From Ectopseudomonas mendocina (GTDB lineage Bacteria; Pseudomonadota; Gammaproteobacteria; Pseudomonadales; Pseudomonadaceae), in the NCBI RefSeq assembly GCF_016008875.1, contig NZ_JADTQG010000006.1, positions 62,001-126,000 on the forward strand: a stretch of DNA of 64,000 nt. The letters are read 5' to 3'. Below, in pieces: positions 1 through 6,580 of this stretch. Numbering within the stretch: position 1 is the stretch's first letter; each line of letters opens with the position of its first letter. The notes beneath the pieces are model-generated. The model worked only from the letters and a program-made list of their open reading frames with translations. It did not search any database and was not told where the DNA came from. A program made the position numbers and the translations under genes.

Positions 1-1232
1 TCGGCATTTCCTTCACCACCGGGCCTGACAAGAAGATTTACCAGCTGCCCGACCAGCAGTTCGCCAACCTCTACTGGTTCCGCGCCGACTGGTTCGAGCG
101 CCCGGAGCTGAAGGCCAAGTTCAAGGAAATCTTCGGCTACGAGCTGGGGGTGCCGGTCAACTGGTCGGCCTATGAAGACATCGCCGAGTTCTTCTCCAAA
201 CACGTCAAGGAAATCGACGGCCAGCGCGTCTATGGACACATGGACTACGGCAAGAAGGACCCGTCGCTGGGCTGGCGCTTCACCGACGCCTGGTTCTCCA
301 TGGCCGGTGGCGGCGACAAGGGCCTGCCCAACGGGTTGCCGGTAGACGAGTGGGGTATTCGTGTCGAAGGCTGCCGGCCGGTGGGTTCCAGCGTTGCCCG
401 TGGTGGTGACACCAACGGCCCGGCGGCGGTGTTCGCCACACAGAAGTATGTCGACTGGATGCGCCAGTACGCGCCGCCGGAAGCTCAGGGCATGACCTTC
501 TCCGAGGCCGGGCCGGTGCCGGCGCAGGGTGCTATCGCTCAGCAGATCTTCTGGTACACCGCCTTTACCGCTGATATGACCAAACCAGGCCTGCCGGTGG
601 TCAACGAGGACGGCATGCCGAAGTGGCGCATGGCGCCGTCGCCGAAGGGGCCGTACTGGGAGGAGGGCATGAAGCTCGGTTATCAGGACACCGGTTCCTG
701 GACTTTCCTCAAGTCCACCCCGGAGAAGCAGCGCCTGGCCGCCTGGCTCTATGCGCAATTCGTCACCTCCAAGACCGTGTCGCTGAAGAAGACCCTGGTC
801 GGCCTGACGCCGATTCGTGAGTCGGACATCAACTCCGATGCGATGAGCGAAGTCGCGCCCAAGCTCGGTGGGCTGGTGGAGTTCTACCGCAGCCCGGCGC
901 GCGTGCAGTGGACGCCGACCGGCACCAACGTGCCGGACTACCCGCGACTCGCGCAGCTGTGGTGGCAGTTCATCGCCGAGGCCGCCAGCGGCGACAAGAC
1001 TCCGCAGCAGGCGCTCGATGGTCTGGCCGCAGCGCAGGACACCATGCTCGGGCGCCTGGAGCGCTCCAACGTGCTGGGCGAGTGCGGGCCGAAGCTGAAC
1101 GAGCCACGTGATCCGCAGTACTGGTTCGATCAGCCCGGTGCACCGAAACCCAAGCTGGCCAACGAGAAACCGCAGGGTGAAACCATCGCCTATGACGAGT
1201 TGCTCAAATCCTGGGAGCAGGCGCGCAACTGA
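1..1232 (+). CDS. ABC transporter solute-binding protein, C-terminal part (sugar/glycerol type)
   Basis: The reading frame is open from base 3, so the N-terminus and signal peptide lie outside the window; about 409 residues are visible. The sequence resembles the large family 1 extracellular solute-binding proteins of CUT1 carbohydrate/polyol importers, the type used for glycerol uptake (GlpV-like). Features include Trp/Tyr-rich stretches (FANLYWFRADWF), a GGDTNGPAA segment and a long helical C-terminal half. Such proteins are periplasmic and hand the ligand to a two-permease ABC importer, whose other genes would lie to the left. The frame ends in TGA 1230-1232, followed by a REP-like stem and a bidirectional terminator. 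The family assignment is fairly firm; the substrate is inference. Confidence 0.7.
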   Translation, partial: GISFTTGPDKKIYQLPDQQFANLYWFRADWFERPELKAKFKEIFGYELGVPVNWSAYEDIAEFFSKHVKEIDGQRVYGHMDYGKKDPSLGWRFTDAWFSMAGGGDKGLPNGLPVDEWGIRVEGCRPVGSSVARGGDTNGPAAVFATQKYVDWMRQYAPPEAQGMTFSEAGPVPAQGAIAQQIFWYTAFTADMTKPGLPVVNEDGMPKWRMAPSPKGPYWEEGMKLGYQDTGSWTFLKSTPEKQRLAAWLYAQFVTSKTVSLKKTLVGLTPIRESDINSDAMSEVAPKLGGLVEFYRSPARVQWTPTGTNVPDYPRLAQLWWQFIAEAASGDKTPQQALDGLAAAQDTMLGRLERSNVLGECGPKLNEPRDPQYWFDQPGAPKPKLANEKPQGETIAYDELLKSWEQARN

Positions 1233-1261
1233 CGTCCGGTCGTCAGGTTTCCTCAGCTTGT

Positions 1262-1284
1262 TGTAGGAGCGGCTTCAGCCGCGA
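1262..1284. repeat. REP-like palindromic element, single copy
   Basis: The bases TGTAGGAGCGGCTTCAGCCG form a short stem of the type scattered between Pseudomonas genes. The same 20 bases recur as an inverted pair at 41193-41253, so this is a lone unit of that family. Confidence 0.7.
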
Positions 1285-1286
1285 TA

Positions 1287-1314
1287 AAAAAACGGCACCC
1301 TAGGGTGCCGTTTT
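1287..1314. terminator. Bidirectional intrinsic terminator
   Basis: A 10-bp perfect stem (AACGGCACCC / GGGTGCCGTT, 1291-1312) with a 2-base spacer is flanked by an A run on the left and TTTT on the right. It lies between the convergent solute-binding gene and folD, so it can end transcription from both sides. Confidence 0.85.
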
Positions 1315-1332
1315 CTCATCCGCTCATGCTGC

Positions 1333-2187
1333 TCATTTATGCAGGTGCTCTGCCGCGTGCAGCGTGTTTTCCAAAAGACCCGCGCGGGTCATCGGGCCAA
1401 CGCCACCCGGCACCGGGGTGATCCAGCCGGCGCGGGGTAGGGCGGTCTCGTAGACCACGTCGCCGACCAGCTTGCCGTCTTCCTGGCGGTTGATGCCGAC
1501 GTCGATGACGATGGCGCCTTCCTTGACCCATTCACCCTTGACCAGGCCCGGCTTGCCGGCCGCGACCACGACGATATCTGCCTGGCCAACGTGGCCAGCC
1601 AGATCCTTGGTGAAACGGTGGGTAACGGTTACGGTGCAACCGGCCAGCAACAGCTCCATCGCCATTGGGCGGCCGACGATGTTCGAGGCGCCAACCACCA
1701 CTGCGTGCAGGCCATACAGATCGACGCCGGTGCTCTCCAGCAGGGTCATGATCCCTTTCGGTGTGCAGGGGCGCAGCAGCGGCATGCGCTGAGCCAGGCG
1801 GCCGATGTTGTAAGGGTGGAAGCCGTCCACGTCCTTGTCCGGACGAATACGCTCGAGCAGCAGGGACGAGTCCAGATGCTCAGGCAGCGGCAGCTGTACC
1901 AGAATGCCGTCGATGGTCGGGTCTTCGTTGAGCTCATCGATCAACGCGAGCAGATCGGCCTGGCTGGTTTCGGCCGGCAGATCATAAGCGCGGGAAAGAA
2001 AGCCGACTTCTTCGCAATCCTTGCGTTTATGCGACACATAGACCTGGGAGGCAGGATCGGTGCCGACCAGGATCACAGCCAGGCCTGGCGCACGAAGGCC
2101 TTGCTGGCGGCGTTCGGCGACACGTTGGGCAATCTGCTGGCGGAGGCTGGCGGCGATCGCCTTGCCGTCGATCAGTTGTGCGGTCAT
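1333..2187 (-). CDS. folD: Bifunctional methylenetetrahydrofolate dehydrogenase/cyclohydrolase FolD
   Basis: The 284-residue protein has the usual family length. It interconverts 5,10-methylene-, 5,10-methenyl- and 10-formyl-tetrahydrofolate using NADP in the cytoplasm, supplying one-carbon units for purines and formyl-Met-tRNA. The signature [13 protein letters not shown] carries Tyr50 and the catalytic Lys54. The conserved QLPLPEHLD, the Rossmann segment [12 protein letters not shown], and the C-terminal [13 protein letters not shown] are all present. The ATG at 2187 begins MTAQLIDGK, the normal FolD N-terminus. It is transcribed away from the tRNA cluster, whose promoter region is shared upstream, and ends at the bidirectional terminator at 1287-1314. 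Confidence 0.97.
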   Translation of the reverse strand: MTAQLIDGKAIAASLRQQIAQRVAERRQQGLRAPGLAVILVGTDPASQVYVSHKRKDCEEVGFLSRAYDLPAETSQADLLALIDELNEDPTIDGILVQLPLPEHLDSSLLLERIRPDKDVDGFHPYNIGRLAQRMPLLRPCTPKGIMTLLESTGVDLYGLHAVVVGASNIVGRPMAMELLLAGCTVTVTHRFTKDLAGHVGQADIVVVAAGKPGLVKGEWVKEGAIVIDVGINRQEDGKLVGDVVYETALPRAGWITPVPGGVGPMTRAGLLENTLHAAEHLHK

Positions 2188-2317
2188 TGCGCTGGTTAAC
2201 CATTAATAAGGATGAAAAAAGGACGCGCATTCTCGCATGGGCGCTCACTTGGGCAAAGGCGCCTGCCGTCGATTTAGCGTAACTCCTTTAAATCGCTGAA
2301 TTTTTTTGAAAATTTCT

Positions 2318-2346
2318 GTTGACGAGGTTGGGAGGCGTCTATAACA
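2318..2346 (+). promoter_or_regulatory. Probable promoter of the tRNA cluster
   Basis: TTGACG at 2319-2324 is followed by the overlapping -10 candidates TATAAC (2340-2345, spacing 15) and TAACAT (2342-2347, spacing 17), about 110 bases before tRNA-Arg and after an A+T-rich tract. Neither -10/spacer pair is ideal, so the exact start is uncertain. The rest of 2188-2456 holds only leader and the folD upstream region. Confidence 0.55.
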
Positions 2347-2456
2347 TTCGCCCCGCTTCTCAGGAACAGCCACTCGCTGGGTGAGACGGCAAAAGCCAAG
2401 CCCTGGTGGTGAGGTTGGAGCCGAAAGCTTCTAAGTCTGCGCTAGCGGATGGATAA

Positions 2457-2533
2457 GCGCCCGTAGCTCAGCTGGATAGAGCATCCGCCTTCTAAGCGGA
2501 TGGTCGCAGGTTCGAGTCCTGCCGGGTGCGCCA
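2457..2533 (+). tRNA. tRNA-Arg (anticodon TCT)
   Basis: The 77-nt cloverleaf has acceptor stem GCGCCCG pairing with CGGGTGC, the D-loop run AGCTCAGCTGGATAGAGC, anticodon loop CTTCTAA (TCT), a T-arm with GGTTCGAGTCC, and an encoded 3' CCA. Confidence 0.97.
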
Positions 2534-2571
2534 TTTGGCGGTCAGGCAATATGAGTAGCAAATGCAATATG

Positions 2572-2647
2572 GTGGGCGTAGCTCAGTTGGTAGAGCACAG
2601 GATTGTGGCTCCTGGTGTCGTGGGTTCGATTCCCATCGTCCACCCCA
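2572..2647 (+). tRNA. tRNA-His (anticodon GTG)
   Basis: The 76-nt cloverleaf has anticodon loop TTGTGGC (GTG), T-arm GGTTCGATTCC and encoded CCA. The base before it, G2571, can supply the extra G(-1) that pairs with C73 in histidine tRNAs. Confidence 0.97.
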
Positions 2648-2656
2648 TATTCCAAA

Positions 2657-2686
2657 GCGCCAGGCCCAAAGCCTGGCGTTTTTGTT
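2657..2686 (+). terminator. Intrinsic-terminator-like stem between tRNA-His and tRNA-Leu
   Basis: CGCCAGGC (2658-2665), loop CCAAA and GCCTGGCG (2671-2678) are followed by TTTTTGTTTT. It has full terminator form, yet tRNA-Leu starts only about 16 bases further on. Confidence 0.75.
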
Positions 2687-2702
2687 TTAGGCTTCAAACC
2701 AC

Positions 2703-2787
2703 GCGGACGTGGTGAAATTGGTAGACACACCAGATTTAGGTTCTGGCGCCGCAAGGTGTGAGAGTTCGAGTCTCTCCGTCCGCACCA
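2703..2787 (+). tRNA. tRNA-Leu (anticodon TAG), integration target
   Basis: The 85-nt class II tRNA has acceptor GCGGACG pairing with CGTCCGC, anticodon loop TTTAGGT (TAG), a long variable arm and encoded CCA. Its last 26 bases plus TCT recur at 10377-10405. The copy here is the functional gene and the distant copy is what integration displaced. Confidence 0.97.
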
Positions 2788-2790
2788 TCT
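2762..2790 (+). repeat. attL: 29-bp direct repeat at tRNA-Leu 3' end
   Basis: The bases from GAGTTCGAG to CACCATCT are identical to 10377-10405. This copy covers the T-arm, acceptor 3' strand and CCA of the intact tRNA. Confidence 0.92.
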
Positions 2791-2844
2791 GAAAGCCAGT
2801 ATTTCCGGGGGTTCTGACAGGATCGCTTCTCAGAAGGGAGCGTT

Positions 2845-2860
2845 TTGGGAACACTTCGGG
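2845..2860 (+). promoter_or_regulatory. Possible integrase arm-site, left end
   Basis: GGGAACA, 4 bases, then GGGAA lies just inside attL. A similar pair (GGGAACA, 4 bases, GGGAACA) lies just inside attR at 10289-10306. Paired short repeats near both ends fit arm-type integrase binding sites, but this is inference from position and repetition only. Confidence 0.3.
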
Positions 2861-2872
2861 AATGGTGGAACG

Positions 2873-2902
2873 AAAAAGGCAGCCTCTGCAGGCTGCCTTT
2901 TG
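2873..2902 (-). terminator. Intrinsic terminator of the integrase remnant
   Basis: AAAAAGGCAGCC, loop TCTGCA, GGCTGCCTTTT. The stem is flanked by A and T runs and lies directly past the integrase stop codon. Confidence 0.8.
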
Positions 2903-2922
2903 TCGTTTCTGGGGGCTCTGTT

Positions 2923-3300
2923 TCAGAGCTTTAGGGCGTGCTCCAGCAAAGGGATCATGTCCGGGCCGTCCTTGCTGATGTACTTGCCGTAATGGCGTTC
3001 AAGCATGGCAATGGTGGTGTGGCCCATCTGATCCTTGAGCCACTGCAGCGTGACGGCGCCGGTGGTGAGCAGCTGGCTGGCGTAGGTGTGCCGGCAGTTG
3101 TTCGGCCCGCGGTACCGCACTTCGGCCGCTTCCAGATGCGGGCGCCAGAATCTCTTAAGCAACGCGTCCGAACTGCTGTGCGCAGCGCCAGTGCTGCTGC
3201 AATGGAACACGAAGCGCAACTTCTGCCGCTTCCTGGTCTTGTTATCTCGATCCAGGATCTCGACCTCCACTGGTTTCGACTTCTGTCCGTGCCGGCCGGC
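2923..3300 (-). pseudogene. Tyrosine-recombinase integrase, C-terminal remnant
   Basis: About 120 residues of the catalytic domain remain. NNCRHTYASQLLTTG supplies the second catalytic Arg and neighbouring His, DQMGHTTIAM the late His, and RHYGKY the nucleophilic Tyr. The first catalytic Arg, the core-binding domain and the arm-binding domain are missing. The frame runs upstream without a start codon typical of the family and meets the N-terminal half of a YmfL-like gene near 3300, so an internal deletion fused two genes. Its place next to attL at the 3' end of a tRNA is the standard one for an island integrase. It should be inactive. Confidence 0.85.
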
Positions 3301-3552
3301 TCGGGCATGGCGACAAACACGCCGTTGTAGAGACCAGTGATGTAGTCGGGCAGGAAGCTGGTGCTAGCGACCTTCTCTAGCTGGCACACTTGCTCGTCCG
3401 TCAGTGGGCGGTGGCCGGGGTTCTCATACAGCTTGTTGTCGAACTGCTTGAGGTCGAAGCCCAGGCAGGCGGCGCGCATTCGCGCCCCCCGGGGAGGCGG
3501 CAACCACGGCCAACACGGCGCGGCGGCGGCTATCAAGAATCGGGCGCTTCAT
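3290..3552 (-). pseudogene. YmfL-like phage regulatory protein, N-terminal remnant
   Basis: From ATG 3552 (preceded by GGAGGAAACGAGAAG) the protein starts MKRPILDSRRRAVLAVVAAS. After a frame change at the six-base C run 3485-3490 (G on this strand) it continues RAACLGFDLKQFDNKLYE, RPLTDEQVCQLEKV and LPDYITGLYNGVFV. The pattern of LGF-LKxFxN-LYE and then a C-terminal LPDYxxxxYxGVF resembles the CII-like YmfL regulators of lambdoid and P2-like phages. It is cut near 3300, where integrase sequence begins. The family call is from memory of the pattern and is moderate. Confidence 0.55.
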
Positions 3553-3784
3553 CTTCTCGTTTCCTCCAATGGCGCGTGCGACCGTCCCTTCCTTGATGCC
3601 GAGCAGGACGGCGGCTTTGTGGGCATCGCTGCGCAGGCACTTTTTTTTGGCCATTGAGAACGGCATAAACGGTGGATTCGTGAATCTGGTGCTGAATCGC
3701 GAAAGCGCGGACGGTGATGCCTTGTCTTTCCAGGCGTTCGCACGCTGCCTTACAGGCTTGCTCAGGGGCGTATGTCTCAGCCAT
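3533..3784 (-). pseudogene. Cro-like small DNA-binding protein (BcepMu gp16 type), frameshifted
   Basis: ATG 3784 opens MAETYAPEQACKAACERLER, then GITVRAFAIQHQIHESTVYAVLNGQKK, a helix-turn-helix of the kind in small phage regulators of the gp16 family. At an eight-A run (3641-3648 on the plus strand) the frame changes. The expected tail DAHKAAVLLGIKEGTVARAI lies in the next frame, which then has no stop before the YmfL-like start. As sequenced, translation would give an 83-residue protein with an unrelated C-terminus. It is divergent from the XRE repressor across operator-like repeats, as in a lysogeny switch. Confidence 0.6.
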
Positions 3785-3876
3785 AGTTCAAAGTTCAAAT
3801 TCGTGTGATTTAGCGTGATTGCGCAGTGAGATTGGTTCAGTAAATTGAACCTGTCAATGCTTGTGGGTTCAATTTT
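3785..3876. promoter_or_regulatory. Operator/promoter region of the phage switch
   Basis: The 92 bases between the divergent regulator genes carry repeated GTTCAA half-sites. They include AGTTCAAAGTTCAAA (3785-3799), the inverted repeat GGTTCA-N6-TGAACC (3834-3851), and GGTTCAA at about 3866-3872. These fit binding by the XRE-family repressor encoded at 3877. Confidence 0.6.
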
Positions 3877-4215
3877 ATGACCATTGGCGAAAGGCTGAAG
3901 GAAGAACGCTTGCGCCTTGGGCTCAGTCAGACCGAGCTTGGCGCCGCTGGCGGCAAGGGCAAAACGACGCAGATTAACTACGAGAAGGGTGCTGGTAGCC
4001 CCGATGCGGAGTACTTGGCTGCGGCTGCTGAAAAGGGCGTTGATGTGCTCTATGTCGTAACTGGTCGGCGCACGCCTGAAGCTTCCAGCAGCTTCAATGG
4101 CGACGAAATCGACCTCGTCGAGCACTACCGCCAGTTGCCTGAGGGTGACCGGCAACACACGCACAAGATGGTGAACGCCCTAGCCGCGATGGCCGGGCGG
4201 GCTGGGGTCAAGTAG
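3877..4215 (+). CDS. XRE-family phage repressor-like regulator
   Basis: The 112-residue protein has an N-terminal helix-turn-helix (about residues 1-62: MTIGERLKEERLRLGLSQTE, then QINYEKGAGSPDAEYLAAAA and VDVLYVVTGRRTP), the standard layout of Cro/CI-type repressors. The C-terminal 50 residues are acidic then helical, with no peptidase domain, so RecA-triggered self-cleavage is unlikely. It stands alone on the plus strand, divergent from the Cro-like gene. It probably binds the GTTCAA repeats in front of it and may repress both directions. It is one of the few uninterrupted island genes. Confidence 0.8.
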   Translation: MTIGERLKEERLRLGLSQTELGAAGGKGKTTQINYEKGAGSPDAEYLAAAAEKGVDVLYVVTGRRTPEASSSFNGDEIDLVEHYRQLPEGDRQHTHKMVNALAAMAGRAGVK

Positions 4216-4243
4216 AAGAGAGCTACGCAGACAAGGAGCAGGG

Positions 4244-4708
4244 ATGCAGCCCATCAAATTCAGCTACCGAGACGTTGATGGTCGGGAGTCCGTTCGGACT
4301 CTGACTAACTGGAGCGAAAACACTCGCTACCTGCAAGGCCGTAGCGAGGGCAACACGCTCCCACGCACGTTCCGCAAGGACAGGGTGGTCGAATACCTTG
4401 AAGGTGCCGACCAGCTCCTTTTCGACAAAGCTCCCCCCGCGCCTGAGCCTGCACCAAAGGCAGCTCCCGATCTGCGCGCGCAAATCCTTTTTACTGGTTT
4501 CAAGGCCGCAGAACGTGCAGACCTAGAACTCTTGGCTAGCCAGCATGGTTTCCGTGTAATGAAAACGGCTGGAAAGTCCATAACGATTCTTTGTATCGGT
4601 GTTAATGCTGGGCCTACAAAGGTTGAGGCTGCCCGAAACGCAGGCGCTTTTATAGTAAGCGCGCAAGAGCTTTGCCATCTTATTGAAACTGGAGAAATTC
4701 CATGTTGA
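4244..4708 (+). CDS. Small BRCT-domain protein
   Basis: The 154-residue protein starts at ATG 4244 after AAGGAGCAGGG. Residues 1-60 (FSYRDVDGRESVRTLTNW, LQGRSEGNTLPRTFRKDRVV) resemble the WYL-like or prophage-encoded domain that follows DNA changes in phage proteins. A Pro/Ala-rich linker (APPAPEPAPKAAP) leads to a BRCT fold at about residues 77-154: ILFTGFKAAERADLELLASQ, KTAGKSITILCIG, KVEAARNAGAFIVSAQEL. BRCT domains of this kind occur in NAD-dependent DNA ligase and bind DNA ends or phosphorylated partners. No ligase or nuclease domain is attached. It follows the repressor on the same strand. Function is unknown; a role in DNA repair or recombination is inference. Confidence 0.65.
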   Translation: MQPIKFSYRDVDGRESVRTLTNWSENTRYLQGRSEGNTLPRTFRKDRVVEYLEGADQLLFDKAPPAPEPAPKAAPDLRAQILFTGFKAAERADLELLASQHGFRVMKTAGKSITILCIGVNAGPTKVEAARNAGAFIVSAQELCHLIETGEIPC

Positions 4709-4780
4709 CGCTAGATGATTAGCTTATAAAAAGGCCTCTTAGTATTTCTATCAATTTTGACAGGTGCTTGAGAAATAGTT

Positions 4781-6035
4781 ATGGCAAATTTAACTGTTAA
4801 TAATTTTTTAAGTATAAAGAAAGCTGTCCTTGAGCTAAAAAGAGTAACTATTCTTATCGGGCCACAGGCGCAGGGTAAGAGTTTAATAACTAAGCTAGTT
4901 AGTTTTTTTAAAGATATACCTTACATGGTGTATGAGGCGGGGGATGGATGAAAAAAGCAAGCGCCAGTTTGATGCTGAGTTGCGTGCAAAATTTGAGCTC
5001 ATGTTTCCTCGCTACTCTTGGGAAAAAACTGATTTTAGTATTGAGTATTCCTCTGAGGTAATTTGGTTTAATATCACCTCTAGTGCTGATAAATTGATAT
5101 TTGATTACGACGAGGATATTCAAAAGGCACTGAGCGCTGCAAGAAGGGTTGCGCGAAAAGCAAGTGAAGAACCTGAATCTATACGTCGTCGTAGATCCCC
5201 AGTTAGAGAGATTCGGGAGGCGGTTCTTGGGCATCTAAATAATGGATATTCTGAGCCAAGATTGGAGTCCGTTGTTTATATTCCTGCTGGTCGATCGTTC
5301 TTCGCAAACCTTCATAAAAATGTATTTTCGTTCCTGTCGTCTAACATTCCGATTGATTATTTTTTGAAGGATTTTGGCGCTATTTACGAGAGGACTCGTG
5401 ACATAGTAATGAACGGCCATTTCCGAATTGATCTACCAAAGGGCGTTACAAAGCTCGTGGATGAATTGGTGTGTGGTAAGTATATTGCTGAAAAAGGGCA
5501 GGATTGGATTATTAGTGAGCGCGGAAGAATCAGCGTTTCAAATTCGAGCTCTGGGCAGCAAGAAGTTCTGCCGATGGCTCTAATGCTTTCTACCTGGCCT
5601 TATTCTGGTCTAGGTCAGATTTATCGAAGCTTTGTTATTGAAGAGCCGGAAGCTCATCTTTTTCCGGTTGCTCAGGGTTAAGTTGTTTCACTAATAGCTT
5701 CGGCATATAGAGCGGGGGATGGTGATAGTAGTTATATAGTGACTACGCATAGTCCGTATATTTTAACTGCGTTCAATAATTTAATTCAGGCGCACAATGT
5801 ATTTTTGGCAATCAAGTCTACAGAAAAGGAAAAGCTTGCTGATCTATATAATTTAATACCAAGGGAGCAGCTGGTTAATTTCGACCATGTGTCTGCCTAC
5901 ATGATCTCGGCTGGAGGAGCCAAGCCCATTCTAGATAAGGAATTGCGGCTAATAGATGCTGGTGCAATTGATAATGTCTCAAATGTATTCGCTGATAAAT
6001 TTGAAAAATTATTGGATATGGAGGCTTCGTCGTGA
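4781..6035 (+). pseudogene. ABC-type (AAA_15/OLD-like) ATPase, frameshifted and with an internal stop
   Basis: Joined across its breaks this is about 417 residues with every motif of a SMC/OLD-like ATPase. Walker A GPQAQGKS follows an N-terminal NFLSIKKAVLELKRVTILI; then YIPAGRSFF, the signature SSGQQE, Walker B FVIEEPEAH and the H-loop VTTHSPYIL. Break 1: the frame from ATG 4781 ends at 4950, and the rest lies one base on; removing one G of the five-G run at 4938-4942 restores it. Break 2: TAA 5679-5681 in frame, where CAA (Gln) would restore the frame. The DNA is visibly A+T-richer than its surroundings, pointing to separate acquisition. The stop codon overlaps the next gene (GTGA), so the two were translated together. 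Such ATPases commonly work with a nuclease in anti-phage defence; here that is inference. Confidence 0.75.
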
Positions 6036-6453
6036 ATGCAGCTTGCATAGTTTCGCGAACGGATACTCGTCTTGTTTTCTCAGAAAATAAATCTATATTC
6101 CGAGTTAATAACAATAATCGTCGAGTTTTATCTTGCCATACAGTTGATGGTTGCTTGGTTTTAGAGGGCGCAAGATGCGATTATTTATTGGTGGATGATG
6201 AGACTAGAAGCGAAATATATATTGAGCTTAAAGGTTGTGATCTCAAACGTGCAGTTCATCAGTTGTGCGCTTCAGTGGTAGAGCTTACTAAAAGTAAAGC
6301 CATGAAGAAAAAGGGATACGTGATATGTACTCGCTCCCCTTTGAGCTCAACAGAAATACAAATCATGCAAAAAAAGTTTTGAAGAGTCATAATCTAGTTT
6401 TGCGCGTTAAGAAATCAGTTTTTGAAGAGGCTATTGAGCAACTTATTGCCTAG
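6032..6453 (+). pseudogene. Putative small PD-(D/E)XK nuclease partner of the ATPase, split at an A_AAA_AAG heptamer
   Basis: The gene starts at GTG 6032 inside the ATPase stop. The zero frame gives 116 residues and ends at 6382. The region CDYLLVDDETRSEIYIELKG shows an Asp, 14-15 residues, then E-x-K inside a beta strand, followed by a helix with a conserved-looking Gln (KRAVHQL). That is the layout of PD-(D/E)XK nucleases. At 6370-6376 the sequence A_AAA_AAG lies in the correct phase for -1 slippage. The -1 frame continues VLKSHNLVLRVKKSVFEEAI and stops at TAG 6451-6453, giving about 140 residues. Either one A was lost, or the longer form is made by ribosomal frameshifting. The nuclease call rests on motif spacing only. 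Confidence 0.5.
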
Positions 6454-6580
6454 CTCTTTGGCGTGCTAGCCCTAGTTTGACATTTAGAGCTGTTCAAACT
6501 ATTGGAGATGCTGATCCATTTGCATGCCAACACACTGGGACGAAGCTCCTAGGACGGCACCCACGAAAAGGAGTTCGACC
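6454..6580. other. Non-coding stretch after the nuclease gene
   Basis: No convincing gene or repeat is seen in these 127 bases. A+T content falls back toward the surrounding level near 6530, marking the right edge of the A+T-rich cassette. Confidence 0.5.

Noticed and set aside
2500..2715. 71-codon open frame over the tRNA genes
   Set aside because: It reads through tRNA-Arg and tRNA-His; there is no ribosome site.
3424..4164. 246-codon minus-strand frame spanning the regulators
   Set aside because: It runs antisense through the XRE gene and joins the out-of-frame halves of the Cro-like and YmfL-like genes. Only its C-terminal part carries real protein sequence, and that is described under the pseudogenes.
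4781..6453. Assignment of the cassette to PARIS, Gabija or Septu
   Set aside because: The ATPase alone would fit several systems, but the second gene is neither a TOPRIM/DUF4435 protein, a UvrD-like helicase nor an HNH protein.
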